DNA from: Tenacibaculum sp. SZ-18
Lineage (GTDB): Bacteria > Bacteroidota > Bacteroidia > Flavobacteriales > Flavobacteriaceae
Assembly: GCF_002813915.1 (NCBI RefSeq)
Contig: NZ_CP019335.1
Location: forward strand, 3,145,777-3,209,776
Length of the DNA stretch: 64,000 bases
Reading direction: 5' to 3'
Below, in pieces: positions 26,193-36,224 of the stretch. The position numbers and the translations under genes are program-made. The notes under the pieces were generated by a model. That model was given only the letters and a program-made list of their open reading frames with translations. It had not been told where the DNA came from and did no database searches. Position 1 is the stretch's first letter; every line of letters begins with the position of its first letter.

Positions 26193-26199
26193 AATTAAT

Positions 26200-26556
26200 A
26201 TGAATGAAGAAAAATTATTTAAATACCTTTCTTTTTTAAAAACGGAATGTGCTAGACATAGCTATGATGGCCACATCGACGAAGATGAGATCAACCAATT
26301 TAATATTGAAATACGTCGTTTTAAAACTTACGTGATAGAATCTGAATTCATCTCGGATTCCTTTAAGCAAGAAATTTATAAAGTAGATTTTAATTTACAT
26401 GAAACCAGACATAACAGAACTCAACCTAAATTTCTATTGTGGCTATTTGGTGGTGATTTTGGTAAACAACATTCGGAACAAGAGAATAGAAAATATCGTT
26501 TTCAAAAACTATCGAATGATATAGAAAGTCTTGAGTTTAGATTAAAAGCGATGTGA
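26200..26556 (+). CDS. Hypothetical cytoplasmic protein
   Basis: The 118-residue protein is helical and charged, with no signal peptide or membrane segment. The segment RTQPKFLLWLFGGDFGKQHSEQ (broken here: RTQPKFLLWLFGG then DFGKQHSEQ) near residues 72-93 stands out as hydrophobic-aromatic. I do not recognise the family. It has its own promoter and is convergent with the gene at 26571. Confidence 0.65.
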   Translation: MNEEKLFKYLSFLKTECARHSYDGHIDEDEINQFNIEIRRFKTYVIESEFISDSFKQEIYKVDFNLHETRHNRTQPKFLLWLFGGDFGKQHSEQENRKYRFQKLSNDIESLEFRLKAM

Positions 26557-26570
26557 GTAGTATTCTTTAT

Positions 26571-26963
26571 TTAAAGATAAAATTTAACCTCAAAATTATT
26601 TTGAATGCATTCTTCAAACAAAGAGACGAAACTTCTTAAATCTTCTTCATAATCCTTGAATGTGTAATCTTCATTTCTAAAGTTTTCAATAATTCTATTG
26701 GTATCAAAACCCTGGACAAAAGCTTCAAAATTCAAGACTTTTAAGTACAATTCTAATTCATCTTTTAATTGTATTAACTCATTATCTTTAAAATTCTGAT
26801 TTTCATCAATCCAGTCAGAAGAATTTAAATTTAAATTGGTCAAAATGGGAAATCTAATTTTCACATCCTTTGGCCAATATTGTGAAAGATGAATCAATAA
26901 GTTAGGAGCTAATTCCTTGATAATATTGAAATCTTTATCAACAACTTCAAGCCATCTACCCAT
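26571..26963 (-). CDS. Hypothetical acidic protein after the LD-carboxypeptidase gene
   Basis: The 130-residue acidic protein has no signal peptide or membrane segment and starts MGRWLEVVDKDFN. It follows the LD-carboxypeptidase gene by only 10 nt and is probably cotranscribed. I do not recognise it. The size and acidity resemble immunity-type proteins, but nothing in the sequence proves that. Confidence 0.6.
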   Translation of the reverse strand: MGRWLEVVDKDFNIIKELAPNLLIHLSQYWPKDVKIRFPILTNLNLNSSDWIDENQNFKDNELIQLKDELELYLKVLNFEAFVQGFDTNRIIENFRNEDYTFKDYEEDLRSFVSLFEECIQNNFEVKFYL

Positions 26964-26973
26964 AGGAATAAAT

Positions 26974-27951
26974 TTATTTAAAACTCACAGTAGATAATCG
27001 ATCAGCAACAGATAATTTTACAGTTCGCCCCATAATTAAAGCTCTATTATCAGGTTCATGTCCAGCAGGGAAATCAAATAATACTGGAATATCATTCGGA
27101 ACAATATCTAAAATTAACTGCTCAATAGAACTTCCCCAAGGAGTTGTATTCTTTCTAATTTTTGTCATGTCGCCAACAATAACACCTTTGATTTTGTTGA
27201 AATATCCCGCTCTTTTTAAACTTTGTAGCATACGATCAATGGCGTATTTATATTCTCCAATTTCCTCTATAAATAGAATCTTTCCATCTGTATTCAATTG
27301 GCTATCTGAACCTAACATTGATGCTAAAATTGCAATATTTCCTCCAACTAAAACTCCTTCAGTAGTTCCTTTTCTGTTTTCTTTAGATGATTTTATCGTA
27401 TACTTTAATTCTTCTCCGAATAACGCTTTCCTAAAAGTTTCAATGGTTTCTGCAATATCCACTGGATTATCTTGCATACTCGTCCCCATCATTGCATGCA
27501 ACGATTCAATTCCTAAATTATGAACATGATTATGAAAAGCTGTGATATCTGAATACCCAATAATCCATTTTGGATTTTCCTTAAATTTCGAAAAGTCTAA
27601 TTGATCTAAAATTCTAACGGAACCATATCCGCCACGAGCGCTCCAAATAGCTTTTATTTGAGGATTATCAAGAGCTTCTTGAAAATCTTGACAACGTTGC
27701 TCGTCAGTTCCTGCAAAATGATTCGCCTGTGTAAAAACATGCTTTCCTATAGCAACTTTTAATCCCCAACTTTCAGCTAATTGCTTAGCCTTATCGATTA
27801 CATGTATTCTATTCTTCAAAATTCCGGCAGGAGCTACGATAGCAATCTTATCTCCTTTTTGTAAATAAGCAGGTGTTGTTAATTTCATGTTTGTTTGAGC
27901 ATTCATCGATAACAGAACCATCGATAACAAAAGAATTCCAAATCTCTTCAT
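26974..27951 (-). CDS. LD-carboxypeptidase, S66 family (exported)
   Basis: ATG 27951 gives 325 residues with a signal peptide (MKRFGILLLSMVLLSMNAQ). The mature part begins with the S66 opening AIVAPAG, and has SARGGYGSVR (about residue 99) and the nucleophile Ser in IIGYSDITAFHN (about residue 127), with the conserved Glu in FIEEIGEY and His in GHEPDN completing the triad. It cleaves the L,D bond in peptidoglycan tetrapeptides or related peptides. A longer ATG start upstream overlaps the preceding gene's stop and lacks sense. The gene follows the PepSY reductase by 35 nt. Confidence 0.9.
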   Translation of the reverse strand: MKRFGILLLSMVLLSMNAQTNMKLTTPAYLQKGDKIAIVAPAGILKNRIHVIDKAKQLAESWGLKVAIGKHVFTQANHFAGTDEQRCQDFQEALDNPQIKAIWSARGGYGSVRILDQLDFSKFKENPKWIIGYSDITAFHNHVHNLGIESLHAMMGTSMQDNPVDIAETIETFRKALFGEELKYTIKSSKENRKGTTEGVLVGGNIAILASMLGSDSQLNTDGKILFIEEIGEYKYAIDRMLQSLKRAGYFNKIKGVIVGDMTKIRKNTTPWGSSIEQLILDIVPNDIPVLFDFPAGHEPDNRALIMGRTVKLSVADRLSTVSFK

Positions 27952-27986
27952 TCGTAAAAATACGTTTTGAATGAAAATTACTAAAA

Positions 27987-30155
27987 TTAGTAGCAATCTA
28001 CCAAGATTTGCTTTCTTTTTTCATAAAAACTTAGTGCTTGATTTCTTTTTGACAGTGCTTCTTCTAAAATTGAAAAAACCTCATTTTGCATGGTAATTGA
28101 TCCACAAATCATAATTACTGCGTCGTTTTCTAAATCAGAAATAATAGCATCTATTTGTGTTTTAATAACATCTTGTACATACCTTTTCTCATTTTTCTCT
28201 CTGGAATATACCAAGTACAAACTATCAAGTAAATCTTCTCTTAGAATGTCTTTATACAATTCTAAAGATTTCTTTGTTCTTAATCCAAAATACAAGTCAA
28301 TAGATGTAGTTCTTTGTTCAGAAATCATTCCTAAGAAAGGAGCAATTCCAGTTCCCGTAGCAATCATAATTACTTTTGAGGCTTTCTTAGGAAAATGAAA
28401 AGATGAATTTCTTTTAATGAAAGCTTTTATAGATTCACCTTGTTGAAGATTATATAGATAGTTAGAGCATAATCCTAATTCATGCTTTCGTACACTTAAT
28501 AAAAGTGAATTATCTATTTTGGCAATTGAATATAATCGCTCGTGTGTTTGTTTGTTTGCATAAACCCCTAATAAATCTCCTGAGGTGAAATTTTTATGAC
28601 AATCATCAAATGTTAATAAGAACGTATCATCGTTAGTGATTTTGAACTTAGAAGACAACTTAAGTTTAAATGATTTTTGTTGCTTACTCACAATTCTTTT
28701 ATCTAACTTTAAGTTAACAGAGATTCTATTATTTAATTCCTTAGTCCACTCCGAAAAAGCTTCAAACGATTTATTATTGATCTTATATAACGGAAGTAAT
28801 TCTGCTGCATTTTCTTTTTGTTCCAACGCAGATTGAACATCAATTCCAAACTGACAAAATTTTGGATAGGACAATGATCCAAACGCAACGACTGAAAATT
28901 GAAATTGACGATCATTTTTCTCCTTGATTAATTCTAAAAAATTAGAACCATTTGCTGGTGAATCACCTTCACCATAAGTAGCAGTCAGGACAATTAAATA
29001 TTTCATTTTCTCGTAAGATGTATACTTATTTAAATCAGTAATAAAAACTCTTTTACCTTCATTATAAAGAGCTTTATAAAGCATTTTACCATAACTTCGA
29101 GTACTTCCATTCTCTGATCCAACTAATAGTATAATCTCGCTCTCATCCTTATTGTATCGGTTCTTTATTTTTCCTTTTATTCTTTCAAAAGTCATTGCGA
29201 ATCCAGAGTAAATGAAATACAGCGTAACTATACTTGCTAATAATAAAACTACAGACCAAAAAATAGAACCTTGACCCGTATGAAGTAATAAGCTATAATG
29301 CAAGATTAGTTTTGAAAAAGGGTAATGTATTTCACTCAATATTTCTCCAGTAATTTGGTTTACTGTTATCTCTTTGTTTTTTAATTCTAAAAGAAAATAA
29401 TCCTCAACATCAGAAGAAAATGGGAATTCAATTTTTTTGAATTCTGACAGTTTCGTGTTGTTGAATATTTCAAATTCAGTAATTGTTTTTTTAGGAGCTG
29501 AGTTTACTCCATCGAAATCTATAACCTGTTTGGTTTTATGTTTAGGTAATAGATTGAACTTTTCTAAGGAAAGATATACTCCAGTAAACGTAATAATGAG
29601 TAAAGGGATTAGAAATATTCTTCCGAACGCGACATGTGAAAATTGATAAAAATTCTCTTTAGAAATTTTGGAAAAGAACTTTTTAAATCCGCCTTGCCTT
29701 TTAAGAATTAAAAACAACCCTGAAATTGTAATTAGAAACAGTAAAAAAGAAACTAAACCAACAATAAAACGTCCCGTACTTTTTAAAAATAATGATCTAT
29801 GTAAACTTGTTGCAAACTTAAAAACCGCTTCTTTTTCAATGACTTCTCCAATTTTATTTCCTGTTTTAGGATGAATATAAAATGTTTGACTTTCTCCTTC
29901 TTTCGTAATTACAGAGGCAATAATAAAATTTTCATTGTTTCGTTCAACAGCAATTACTTCTTCATATTCCATTTGTAATACCATAACCATTTCACTCACA
30001 GAAATATCTGATAAATCTGAAATAGCATAAGGCTTCAATTGATTGGTAATCGGTTCAAAGGCCAATATTATTCCTGTAATTGAAGCTAATGTGATAAACA
30101 AAAAAGAAGATATAGCCAATGTTAAATGACTATACCTCCAAATGGACATTGACAT
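27987..30155 (-). CDS. PepSY-domain membrane flavodoxin/flavoprotein reductase
   Basis: This 722-residue fusion has an N-terminal PepSY-type membrane part (helices about residues 10-32, 132-152, 176-196, 300-322), a flavodoxin domain (about residues 340-480, LLVGSENGSTRSYGKM and TATYGEGDSPANG bind FMN) and a C-terminal ferredoxin-NADP reductase-like part (about residues 500-722, RLYSIAK for FAD and ATGTGIAPFLG for NADPH). It resembles sulfite reductase flavoprotein-like PepSY proteins of Bacteroidota, thought to reduce ferric iron or siderophores at the inner membrane. It follows the DUF2271 gene by 25 nt. Confidence 0.9.
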   Translation of the reverse strand: MSMSIWRYSHLTLAISSFLFITLASITGIILAFEPITNQLKPYAISDLSDISVSEMVMVLQMEYEEVIAVERNNENFIIASVITKEGESQTFYIHPKTGNKIGEVIEKEAVFKFATSLHRSLFLKSTGRFIVGLVSFLLFLITISGLFLILKRQGGFKKFFSKISKENFYQFSHVAFGRIFLIPLLIITFTGVYLSLEKFNLLPKHKTKQVIDFDGVNSAPKKTITEFEIFNNTKLSEFKKIEFPFSSDVEDYFLLELKNKEITVNQITGEILSEIHYPFSKLILHYSLLLHTGQGSIFWSVVLLLASIVTLYFIYSGFAMTFERIKGKIKNRYNKDESEIILLVGSENGSTRSYGKMLYKALYNEGKRVFITDLNKYTSYEKMKYLIVLTATYGEGDSPANGSNFLELIKEKNDRQFQFSVVAFGSLSYPKFCQFGIDVQSALEQKENAAELLPLYKINNKSFEAFSEWTKELNNRISVNLKLDKRIVSKQQKSFKLKLSSKFKITNDDTFLLTFDDCHKNFTSGDLLGVYANKQTHERLYSIAKIDNSLLLSVRKHELGLCSNYLYNLQQGESIKAFIKRNSSFHFPKKASKVIMIATGTGIAPFLGMISEQRTTSIDLYFGLRTKKSLELYKDILREDLLDSLYLVYSREKNEKRYVQDVIKTQIDAIISDLENDAVIMICGSITMQNEVFSILEEALSKRNQALSFYEKRKQILVDCY

Positions 30156-30180
30156 ATTTACAACGAAAAAGTTATTTTGA

Positions 30181-30666
30181 TTAATTCTGTGGTATCATTC
30201 TTACATAACGAATAAAGCCTTTTCCTTCGAACTTATTCTTCACATTTTCTGATGTTAATTCAAACTCTACATCATCCGCATAATATTCTTGATCCTCCAC
30301 TGCAGTTTCAAAACGAATTTTATAACCTGCATCAATTTTATCAGCGTCAATTTCTAAAACTTTTATAGCACGTTGACCTCCACTAATTGTTGCTCCTGTA
30401 ACAGCATCAATATCGTTGCGTTTCTTTCCGTAAAAATCCCACCATTGATAAATTTCATGATACCATTCCTCATCATCACCTAATACCTGAAGTGTTTCTA
30501 AATATTTGCCTTCTTTATCTAAAAGCGAAACCACAACATATGCTCCTTCACCATCATAATTCTTTAACTGAATCATGCATTTGTATTTACTACGTTCAAT
30601 AGTTGTGAAAGCAAAAGTAATTGCGCATAATAATAGTATTCCTGTAATTTTTTTAAGTACTCCCAT
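30181..30666 (-). CDS. DUF2271 family exported protein
   Basis: The 161-residue protein has a signal peptide (GVLKKITGILLLCAITFAFT) and the DUF2271 pattern MIQLKNYDGEGAYVVVSLLD, with GATISGGQRAIKV further on (about residue 106). DUF2271 proteins are frequently coded next to PepSY reductases and are presumed periplasmic partners in iron handling, with no proven function. It lies between the ankyrin gene (9 nt away) and the reductase gene in what looks like one operon. Confidence 0.85.
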   Translation of the reverse strand: MGVLKKITGILLLCAITFAFTTIERSKYKCMIQLKNYDGEGAYVVVSLLDKEGKYLETLQVLGDDEEWYHEIYQWWDFYGKKRNDIDAVTGATISGGQRAIKVLEIDADKIDAGYKIRFETAVEDQEYYADDVEFELTSENVKNKFEGKGFIRYVRMIPQN

Positions 30667-30675
30667 GTATTCAAA

Positions 30676-32169
30676 TTATTTTAAAAAACTTAAATCAAAC
30701 TTTGATAATTGCTCATTTTCTTTAGCTAAATCTAAAACGGTTTCATCAAAACTTGTTGTTACCGATTTATCTGCTCCTTGAATTAATAAATACTCAATTA
30801 TTTTTGGATTTTTAGCTACCATAACTGCCATTTGTAAGGCAGTTACACCATCATTATTTTTGGCATTTACATCAATATTAAATGTTTTCAAAAATTGTAA
30901 TAACGATACATCACCTTTATCAGCTGCAAGATGTAATAATGTATTTCCATCTTTTTGAGGTGTAGTAATATCAAAACCTTTTTCCTTAAGTAATTGAATT
31001 TTTGAGGTAAATTCTTTCTCCTTTTTTGAAGAATACGTTTGTGCTAAATAGTATCCCAAATTGTTTCCTTTTTTATCCTTTACAGAAACATTTGCGTTTT
31101 GCTCTAACAAGTATTTTACAACTTCTGGTGTGTTTCTCATTGCTCTTGTAAGTGCAGATTGTCCTTTAGCATTTACCTCGTTAATATCATCAGTATGCTT
31201 TCTAAGTAATTTAATTACAGCTAAAGAGTTTCTAGTGCTTGCGTTTATTAAAGCTGTATTACCCTCTTCGTTTTTGGAATTCACATTTATTCCATTTTGA
31301 ATAAAATATTGAATAGTCTCAATATCTTTATTTGAATAAGCCAAATTATGCAACGGAGTTAAACCCTGCTTATTTGCAATATTTACCTGAACTCCTAATC
31401 CTTCTAAATATTTAAAAAACTCTAATGAGTTATATCCTCTTCTTCCGCCTTGTGTGGCCATTATCATAGCATTTCCACCGTTCTTATTTATATTTTTATA
31501 TGGCAGCCCTTTTTCAATTAATTCTCTTATAATTTTTTTATTTCCTTTTTTTGCTGCATAGTTAACGGCACCATTACCATGATCATCTGTATCGAGTAAA
31601 TTCAATCCTTTCGAAACAAAATAGTCAACTAAAGTTAAATCCTTTAATGATGGAATTAATAATAACAAAGAATTGGCACCATTTCTGTTCTTTTCATTGT
31701 TGATGTCAGCTCCTATTGAAATAAGATAATCATAGAGTTTAGTATTTTGTTGACCAGTAGTTGCGGCAAAGTTTAATAATGAATATCCATGACTATCAAT
31801 GATATCGGTTTTAGCTCCTTTTGAAACTAAATATTTCATTAATTCAACACGATTCGTATAGGCTGCCCAGAAAATATAAGTTCTTCCATCATGGGTAATT
31901 TTATTTACTCCATTACCCTTAATGGTTAGTAAATACTTTATTACTTCATCACCAACAACATCCGACTTTTCCAATAAACCATTAGCAATTGCATCGAAAC
32001 TATGTTTGTTTAACGCTGTTGGATCGTTTCCTTCTTCAATTTTTTGCTTTACTAACGCTAAGGATGGTTTTGATTTCCAAAAAGATCTTTCAAGGAATAT
32101 ATTTTTACTTTTTTGCGCCTGAAGTAGCATCGAAGCAAACACAAAAAATAGTAGCGATTTTACTCTCAT
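30676..32169 (-). CDS. Exported ankyrin repeat protein
   Basis: The 497-residue protein has a signal peptide (MRVKSLLFFVFASMLLQAQ) and about 11 ankyrin repeats between residues 85 and 490 (for example GRTYIFWAAYTNRVELMKYL, GLTPLHNLAYSNKDIETIQY, GNTLLHLAADKGDVSLLQFL, GVTALQMAVMVAKNPKIIEY). Ankyrin repeats mediate protein binding. It is the first gene of the ankyrin-DUF2271-PepSY reductase operon, a layout associated with iron uptake in Flavobacteriia, although no TonB receptor is next to it here. A -7 element lies 20 nt upstream. Confidence 0.9.
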   Translation of the reverse strand: MRVKSLLFFVFASMLLQAQKSKNIFLERSFWKSKPSLALVKQKIEEGNDPTALNKHSFDAIANGLLEKSDVVGDEVIKYLLTIKGNGVNKITHDGRTYIFWAAYTNRVELMKYLVSKGAKTDIIDSHGYSLLNFAATTGQQNTKLYDYLISIGADINNEKNRNGANSLLLLIPSLKDLTLVDYFVSKGLNLLDTDDHGNGAVNYAAKKGNKKIIRELIEKGLPYKNINKNGGNAMIMATQGGRRGYNSLEFFKYLEGLGVQVNIANKQGLTPLHNLAYSNKDIETIQYFIQNGINVNSKNEEGNTALINASTRNSLAVIKLLRKHTDDINEVNAKGQSALTRAMRNTPEVVKYLLEQNANVSVKDKKGNNLGYYLAQTYSSKKEKEFTSKIQLLKEKGFDITTPQKDGNTLLHLAADKGDVSLLQFLKTFNIDVNAKNNDGVTALQMAVMVAKNPKIIEYLLIQGADKSVTTSFDETVLDLAKENEQLSKFDLSFLK

Positions 32170-32188
32170 AATACTGAATTTAGAAGTG

Positions 32189-32196
32189 CAAATATA
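32189..32196 (-). promoter_or_regulatory. Probable promoter of the ankyrin-PepSY operon
   Basis: Minus-strand TATATTTG is an exact TAnnTTTG match 20 nt before the ankyrin gene ATG. Confidence 0.5.
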
Positions 32197-32289
32197 ATAT
32201 TATTTATAATTAATCTAAATTAATCTAGGTTGTTTAGCATGATTTAACATTATGACCGTAAAAACAAGACGCTCAAACAAATTATTAAC

Positions 32290-32297
32290 TACATTTG
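32290..32297 (+). promoter_or_regulatory. Probable metG promoter
   Basis: TACATTTG matches TAnnTTTG and lies 33 nt before the ATG at 32330, downstream of the alternative ATG at 32252, which it therefore excludes. Confidence 0.5.
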
Positions 32298-32329
32298 TAA
32301 CCCAAAATATTTTAGATTTTACACTAACA

Positions 32330-34384
32330 ATGAGTTCTTCAAAAAGATATACAATTACAGCTGCATTACCCTATACAAATGGTCCTATCCATATTGGTCA
32401 TTTAGCTGGAGTTTATGTGCCTGGTGATATTTATGCACGTTTTTTACGTTTAAAAGGAAATGATGTGGTTTACATCTGTGGATCAGATGAGCATGGTGTT
32501 GCTATTCCTATGCGTGCGAAAAAAGAAGGTGTTACACCTCAACAAATTATCGATAAATATCACGGAATTATTAAGCAATCTTTTGAAGATTTTGGAATTT
32601 CATTTGATAACTATTCACGTACTTCTGCTGACATTCATCATAAAACTGCTTCTGAGTTTTTCAAAAAAATGTATGAAGATGGTGAGTTTGTTGAGGAAGT
32701 TTCTGAACAATTATATGATGCTGAAGCGGATCAGTTTTTAGCAGATCGTTTTGTTATTGGTACGTGCCCTAAATGTGGGTTTGAAGAAAGTTATGGTGAC
32801 CAATGTGAAAACTGTGGTACAAGTCATAATGCTACGGATTTAATTAATCCTAAATCGGCAATTACAGGTAATGTTCCTGTTTTAAAACAAACAAAACACT
32901 GGTTTTTACCTTTAGATAAGCATGAAGCATTCTTACGTGAATGGATTTTAGAAGGTCATAAAAGTGATTGGAAATCTAATGTATTAGGACAAGTAAAATC
33001 TTGGATTGATGATGGTTTACGTCCTCGTGCGGTAACTCGTGATTTAGATTGGGGTATTCCTGTACCTGTTGAAGGAGCTGATGGGAAAGTATTATACGTT
33101 TGGTTTGATGCACCAATCGGTTATATTTCTTCAACGAAAGAATGGGCTGCTCGAGAAGGTAAGAACTGGGAAGACTATTGGAAAGATGAAAACACCAAAT
33201 TAGTTCACTTTATTGGAAAAGATAATATTGTATTTCACTGTATTATTTTCCCTTCAATGTTAAAAGCACATGGTGGTTATATTTTACCAGAAAACGTTCC
33301 GGCAAATGAGTTTTTGAATTTAGAAGGAAATAAATTATCTACTTCTAAAAACTGGGCTGTTTGGTTACATGAATATTTAGAGGAATTTCCAGGACAGCAA
33401 GATATATTGCGTTATACATTAACTGCAAACGCTCCGGAAAATAAAGACAACGATTTTACTTGGAAAGATTTCCAGGCGAAAAATAATAACGAATTAGTTG
33501 CCATTTTTGGAAATTTTATCAACCGTGTTGTCGTACTTACAAACAAATATTATAATGGAATAATTCCTGTGTCAGGAGATTATTCAGAAGTAGATGAAGA
33601 TGTTTTAGAGCAATTAAAACAATTTCCTGATGTTATTGCAAAATCTATTGAACGTTATCGATTCAGAGAAGCTTCTCAAGAATTGATGAACTTAGCACGT
33701 TTGGGTAACAAATATTTAGCAGATGAAGAGCCTTGGAAAGTAATCAAGGAAGATGAAGAACGTGTAAAAACTATCATGTATGTTGCTTTACAAATTGCTG
33801 CTGCACTTTCTATAGTTTCTGAACCATTCTTGCCATTCACTTCATCAAAATTAAAATCAATTTTAAAAGTTGATGAAAACCTAAGCTGGAATGATGTAAC
33901 TGAAAAAGAAGCTTTATTACCAGAAGAACATCAAATTGGTAAAGCGGAATTGTTATTCTCAAAAATAGAAGACAAAACCATCCAAGCTCAAATTCAGAAA
34001 TTAGAGGATACTAAAAAGGCAAATGAAGCTGCCAACAAAGAAGTAGAACCTCAAAAAGACACAATTGAATTCGATGATTTCACTAAAATGGATATACGAA
34101 TTGGAACTATTTTAGAAGCAGAAAAAGTAGCGAAAACTAAAAAATTATTGAAACTGAAAGTTGATGTTGGAATTGATGTTAGAACCATTGTTTCTGGAAT
34201 CGCAGAGAGTTTTAAACCAGAAGATATAGTTGGACAACAGGTTACTGTTTTATGTAATTTAGCTCCTAGAAAAATACGTGGTGTGGAAAGTCAAGGTATG
34301 ATTTTAATGACAGATGCTGAAGATGGATCTTTAGCGTTTGTAGAGCCACAACAAAAAGTACAAAACGGCGGACAGATCTGCTAA
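32330..34384 (+). CDS. metG: Methionine--tRNA ligase
   Basis: ATG 32330 gives 684 residues beginning [17 protein letters not shown]. The class I aminoacyl-tRNA synthetase signatures are present: HIGH ([10 protein letters not shown], about residues 19-28) and KLSTS ([10 protein letters not shown], about residue 345) in place of KMSKS. A zinc knuckle with CPKC and CENC lies at about residues 145-163. A C-terminal EMAP-II-like tRNA-binding domain (about residues 585-684, [19 protein letters not shown]) closes the protein. It charges tRNA-Met. An upstream in-frame ATG at 32252 is excluded by the promoter position. Confidence 0.95.
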   Translation: MSSSKRYTITAALPYTNGPIHIGHLAGVYVPGDIYARFLRLKGNDVVYICGSDEHGVAIPMRAKKEGVTPQQIIDKYHGIIKQSFEDFGISFDNYSRTSADIHHKTASEFFKKMYEDGEFVEEVSEQLYDAEADQFLADRFVIGTCPKCGFEESYGDQCENCGTSHNATDLINPKSAITGNVPVLKQTKHWFLPLDKHEAFLREWILEGHKSDWKSNVLGQVKSWIDDGLRPRAVTRDLDWGIPVPVEGADGKVLYVWFDAPIGYISSTKEWAAREGKNWEDYWKDENTKLVHFIGKDNIVFHCIIFPSMLKAHGGYILPENVPANEFLNLEGNKLSTSKNWAVWLHEYLEEFPGQQDILRYTLTANAPENKDNDFTWKDFQAKNNNELVAIFGNFINRVVVLTNKYYNGIIPVSGDYSEVDEDVLEQLKQFPDVIAKSIERYRFREASQELMNLARLGNKYLADEEPWKVIKEDEERVKTIMYVALQIAAALSIVSEPFLPFTSSKLKSILKVDENLSWNDVTEKEALLPEEHQIGKAELLFSKIEDKTIQAQIQKLEDTKKANEAANKEVEPQKDTIEFDDFTKMDIRIGTILEAEKVAKTKKLLKLKVDVGIDVRTIVSGIAESFKPEDIVGQQVTVLCNLAPRKIRGVESQGMILMTDAEDGSLAFVEPQQKVQNGGQIC

Positions 34385-34398
34385 TAAATTAATTAAAT

Positions 34399-35811
34399 AT
34401 GCTAAGATTAAGAATACTATTTGGGATGATTGCCTTTATATCATCCCAAATAGCTAATACACAAGAAACACTTTCTTCTTTTAAAAATGACTTAAAAACT
34501 ACAAGTACTAATGTTAGTGTCAAAGACGCAATTCCTGTAGTAAATCATTTAAATAATAACGTTGCTCTTTTTATTACCGATCCAAAAAACATTTATGGAT
34601 ATTTATTAAATGACAACTTAGCTGTAAAGAATAAATTGGCTTTTACTAATAAACAAAGAACATTTAAAACACTAATAGGTAATAGCATTTATAACAATAA
34701 TTATCAAGTATTTTTAGCCAATAAAAAAAGAAATAAATTCCTTTTCGCAAACTTCTCTTTTGAAAAACAGGAATCACAAACAAAGCAGTTTTCCTTAAAT
34801 ACTCCAGACGAGAAATTTATTCAATCACTATCTCTAAATAATCGATTTTATTTAATTTCTGCGAATAAGAAAACAGATGAGCTATTTGTTTATTCTTTTG
34901 ATGAAAAAGGAATTAGTAAAAGACATAAGGTTACTTTACCTGATTTCAATTTTCTCGGAAAAACAGGGAAAGTTGTGACACCCGTTGCTTTACTATTCTC
35001 TCAAAAAAGTGATTTAAAGAAAATTGATACTGATGTACCGAATCCAGTTGAAACTTCAGGGGATTTAAACAAAATGTACATTAGAGAAAACTCTATTGTT
35101 TTTTCTTTTGATACTAATAAAAATTTGACTCAAGTTTTAACTATTGATTTGAAAACTTTTTCGTCTGCAGCTAAATCATTTAAAAAGCCACTGGAGGAAT
35201 TTAAATCCAAAGAAAAAAAATCAAACTCTTTTATTATAGATGATAAGATATTCCTTGCCACCACAAATTCAGAAAAATTAGTATTACAGATACTAGACTA
35301 CAATACAGGTAACCTTATTAAGGAATATCTCATAAAAAAAGATCAACTTATTTCATTTAAAAATACTCCGATTATTCAACGAGGAGGACTATATGTTCCG
35401 ACTAGAAGAATGGAGAAAACTAAAAAATATCTACGAAAAATCAATAAAGACAACTTTGGACTATCTGCTAGAAAAGTAGATGGTAAATATCATTTAGTTA
35501 TGGGAGGCTATATTCCAGTTGGTACTCGTGGTGTGGGAGCTGGTTTTGGAAATTTCTCTGTATTTTTCAATGTATCCCAAAGTTCTTTTAATTCTTCCAT
35601 AAATAGTGTTTCAACTATCATTGAATCTTTATTTGATGAAGAAATGAATCACGTAGAAGGAAAAATAAAAGATGATGCTTTTGATAAAATGAAGCCTTTC
35701 CATTCTAAACCTAGAAAAGGTGAAACCTTATTTAAGTTCAAAGACTTCTTTGTATACGTGACTTACTATTCTGGATCTAAATTATTTAGATTAGAAGAAT
35801 TTAAAGATTAA
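34399..35811 (+). CDS. Secreted hypothetical protein
   Basis: The 470-residue protein has a signal peptide (MLRLRILFGMIAFISSQIANTQ) and a long beta-rich body without membrane segments or Cys motifs. The C-terminal third has a glycine-rich hydrophobic stretch (GGYIPVGTRGVGAGFGNFS, near residue 370). I do not recognise the family. It starts 14 nt after metG and may be cotranscribed with it, and ends at a strong bidirectional terminator. An envelope location is likely. Confidence 0.75.
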   Translation: MLRLRILFGMIAFISSQIANTQETLSSFKNDLKTTSTNVSVKDAIPVVNHLNNNVALFITDPKNIYGYLLNDNLAVKNKLAFTNKQRTFKTLIGNSIYNNNYQVFLANKKRNKFLFANFSFEKQESQTKQFSLNTPDEKFIQSLSLNNRFYLISANKKTDELFVYSFDEKGISKRHKVTLPDFNFLGKTGKVVTPVALLFSQKSDLKKIDTDVPNPVETSGDLNKMYIRENSIVFSFDTNKNLTQVLTIDLKTFSSAAKSFKKPLEEFKSKEKKSNSFIIDDKIFLATTNSEKLVLQILDYNTGNLIKEYLIKKDQLISFKNTPIIQRGGLYVPTRRMEKTKKYLRKINKDNFGLSARKVDGKYHLVMGGYIPVGTRGVGAGFGNFSVFFNVSQSSFNSSINSVSTIIESLFDEEMNHVEGKIKDDAFDKMKPFHSKPRKGETLFKFKDFFVYVTYYSGSKLFRLEEFKD

Positions 35812-35818
35812 TAAAAAA

Positions 35819-35845
35819 AAGAGCCTTTTACAAGGCTCTTTTTTA
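35819..35845. terminator. Bidirectional terminator
   Basis: AAGAGCCTT and AAGGCTCTT form a compact hairpin with T runs on both strands, serving the converging secreted-protein gene and the lipoprotein gene. Confidence 0.85.
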
Positions 35846-36223
35846 TTCTCTTTGAATCACTACACTTTCAATATCATTAAATTTTGTAGAATATATTATA
35901 TTCTCTGGTTTGTATTCAAATTGTAGGACTCTATTTGGTTTACCTTTCAATTCATAGATTTCACCATTTTTTACGAACTTAAATTCTATTCCCGATACTG
36001 CAGTTTTCTGAGATAATGATGTTTCATAAATACCGTCTTTATCTTCATCTGTTAATGGTACTTCTACTTTCCATCTAGGTTTGGTAAAATTTCCTTTTAC
36101 ACCAATAGAGTTTACATCATCTACTCCTCTCATGTCGATCTTTACTTGAACAGTTTTTAGATGTTGTTCTTGCACACAACTCGCTGTGATAATTGCTATT
36201 ATAAGTATTGCTAATTTTTTCAT
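35843..36223 (-). CDS. Lipoprotein with a starch/glycogen-binding-like domain
   Basis: The 126-residue protein has a lipoprotein signal (MKKLAILIIAIITASC; lipobox ITASC, lipidated Cys16). The body matches the E-set/glycogen-binding type of domain (VGVKGNF-like segment SIGVKGNFTKPRWKVEVPL, then DKDGIYETSL and IEFKFVKNGE), which in other proteins binds glucans or acts as a scaffold. No catalytic part is present. It starts 1 nt after the DoxX gene stop and is probably cotranscribed with it. Confidence 0.75.
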   Translation of the reverse strand: MKKLAILIIAIITASCVQEQHLKTVQVKIDMRGVDDVNSIGVKGNFTKPRWKVEVPLTDEDKDGIYETSLSQKTAVSGIEFKFVKNGEIYELKGKPNRVLQFEYKPENIIYSTKFNDIESVVIQRE

Positions 36224-36224
36224 T

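Noticed and set aside
32252..32330. An upstream in-frame metG start
   Set aside because: The added residues are not synthetase-like, and the -7 element at 32290-32297 lies downstream of it.
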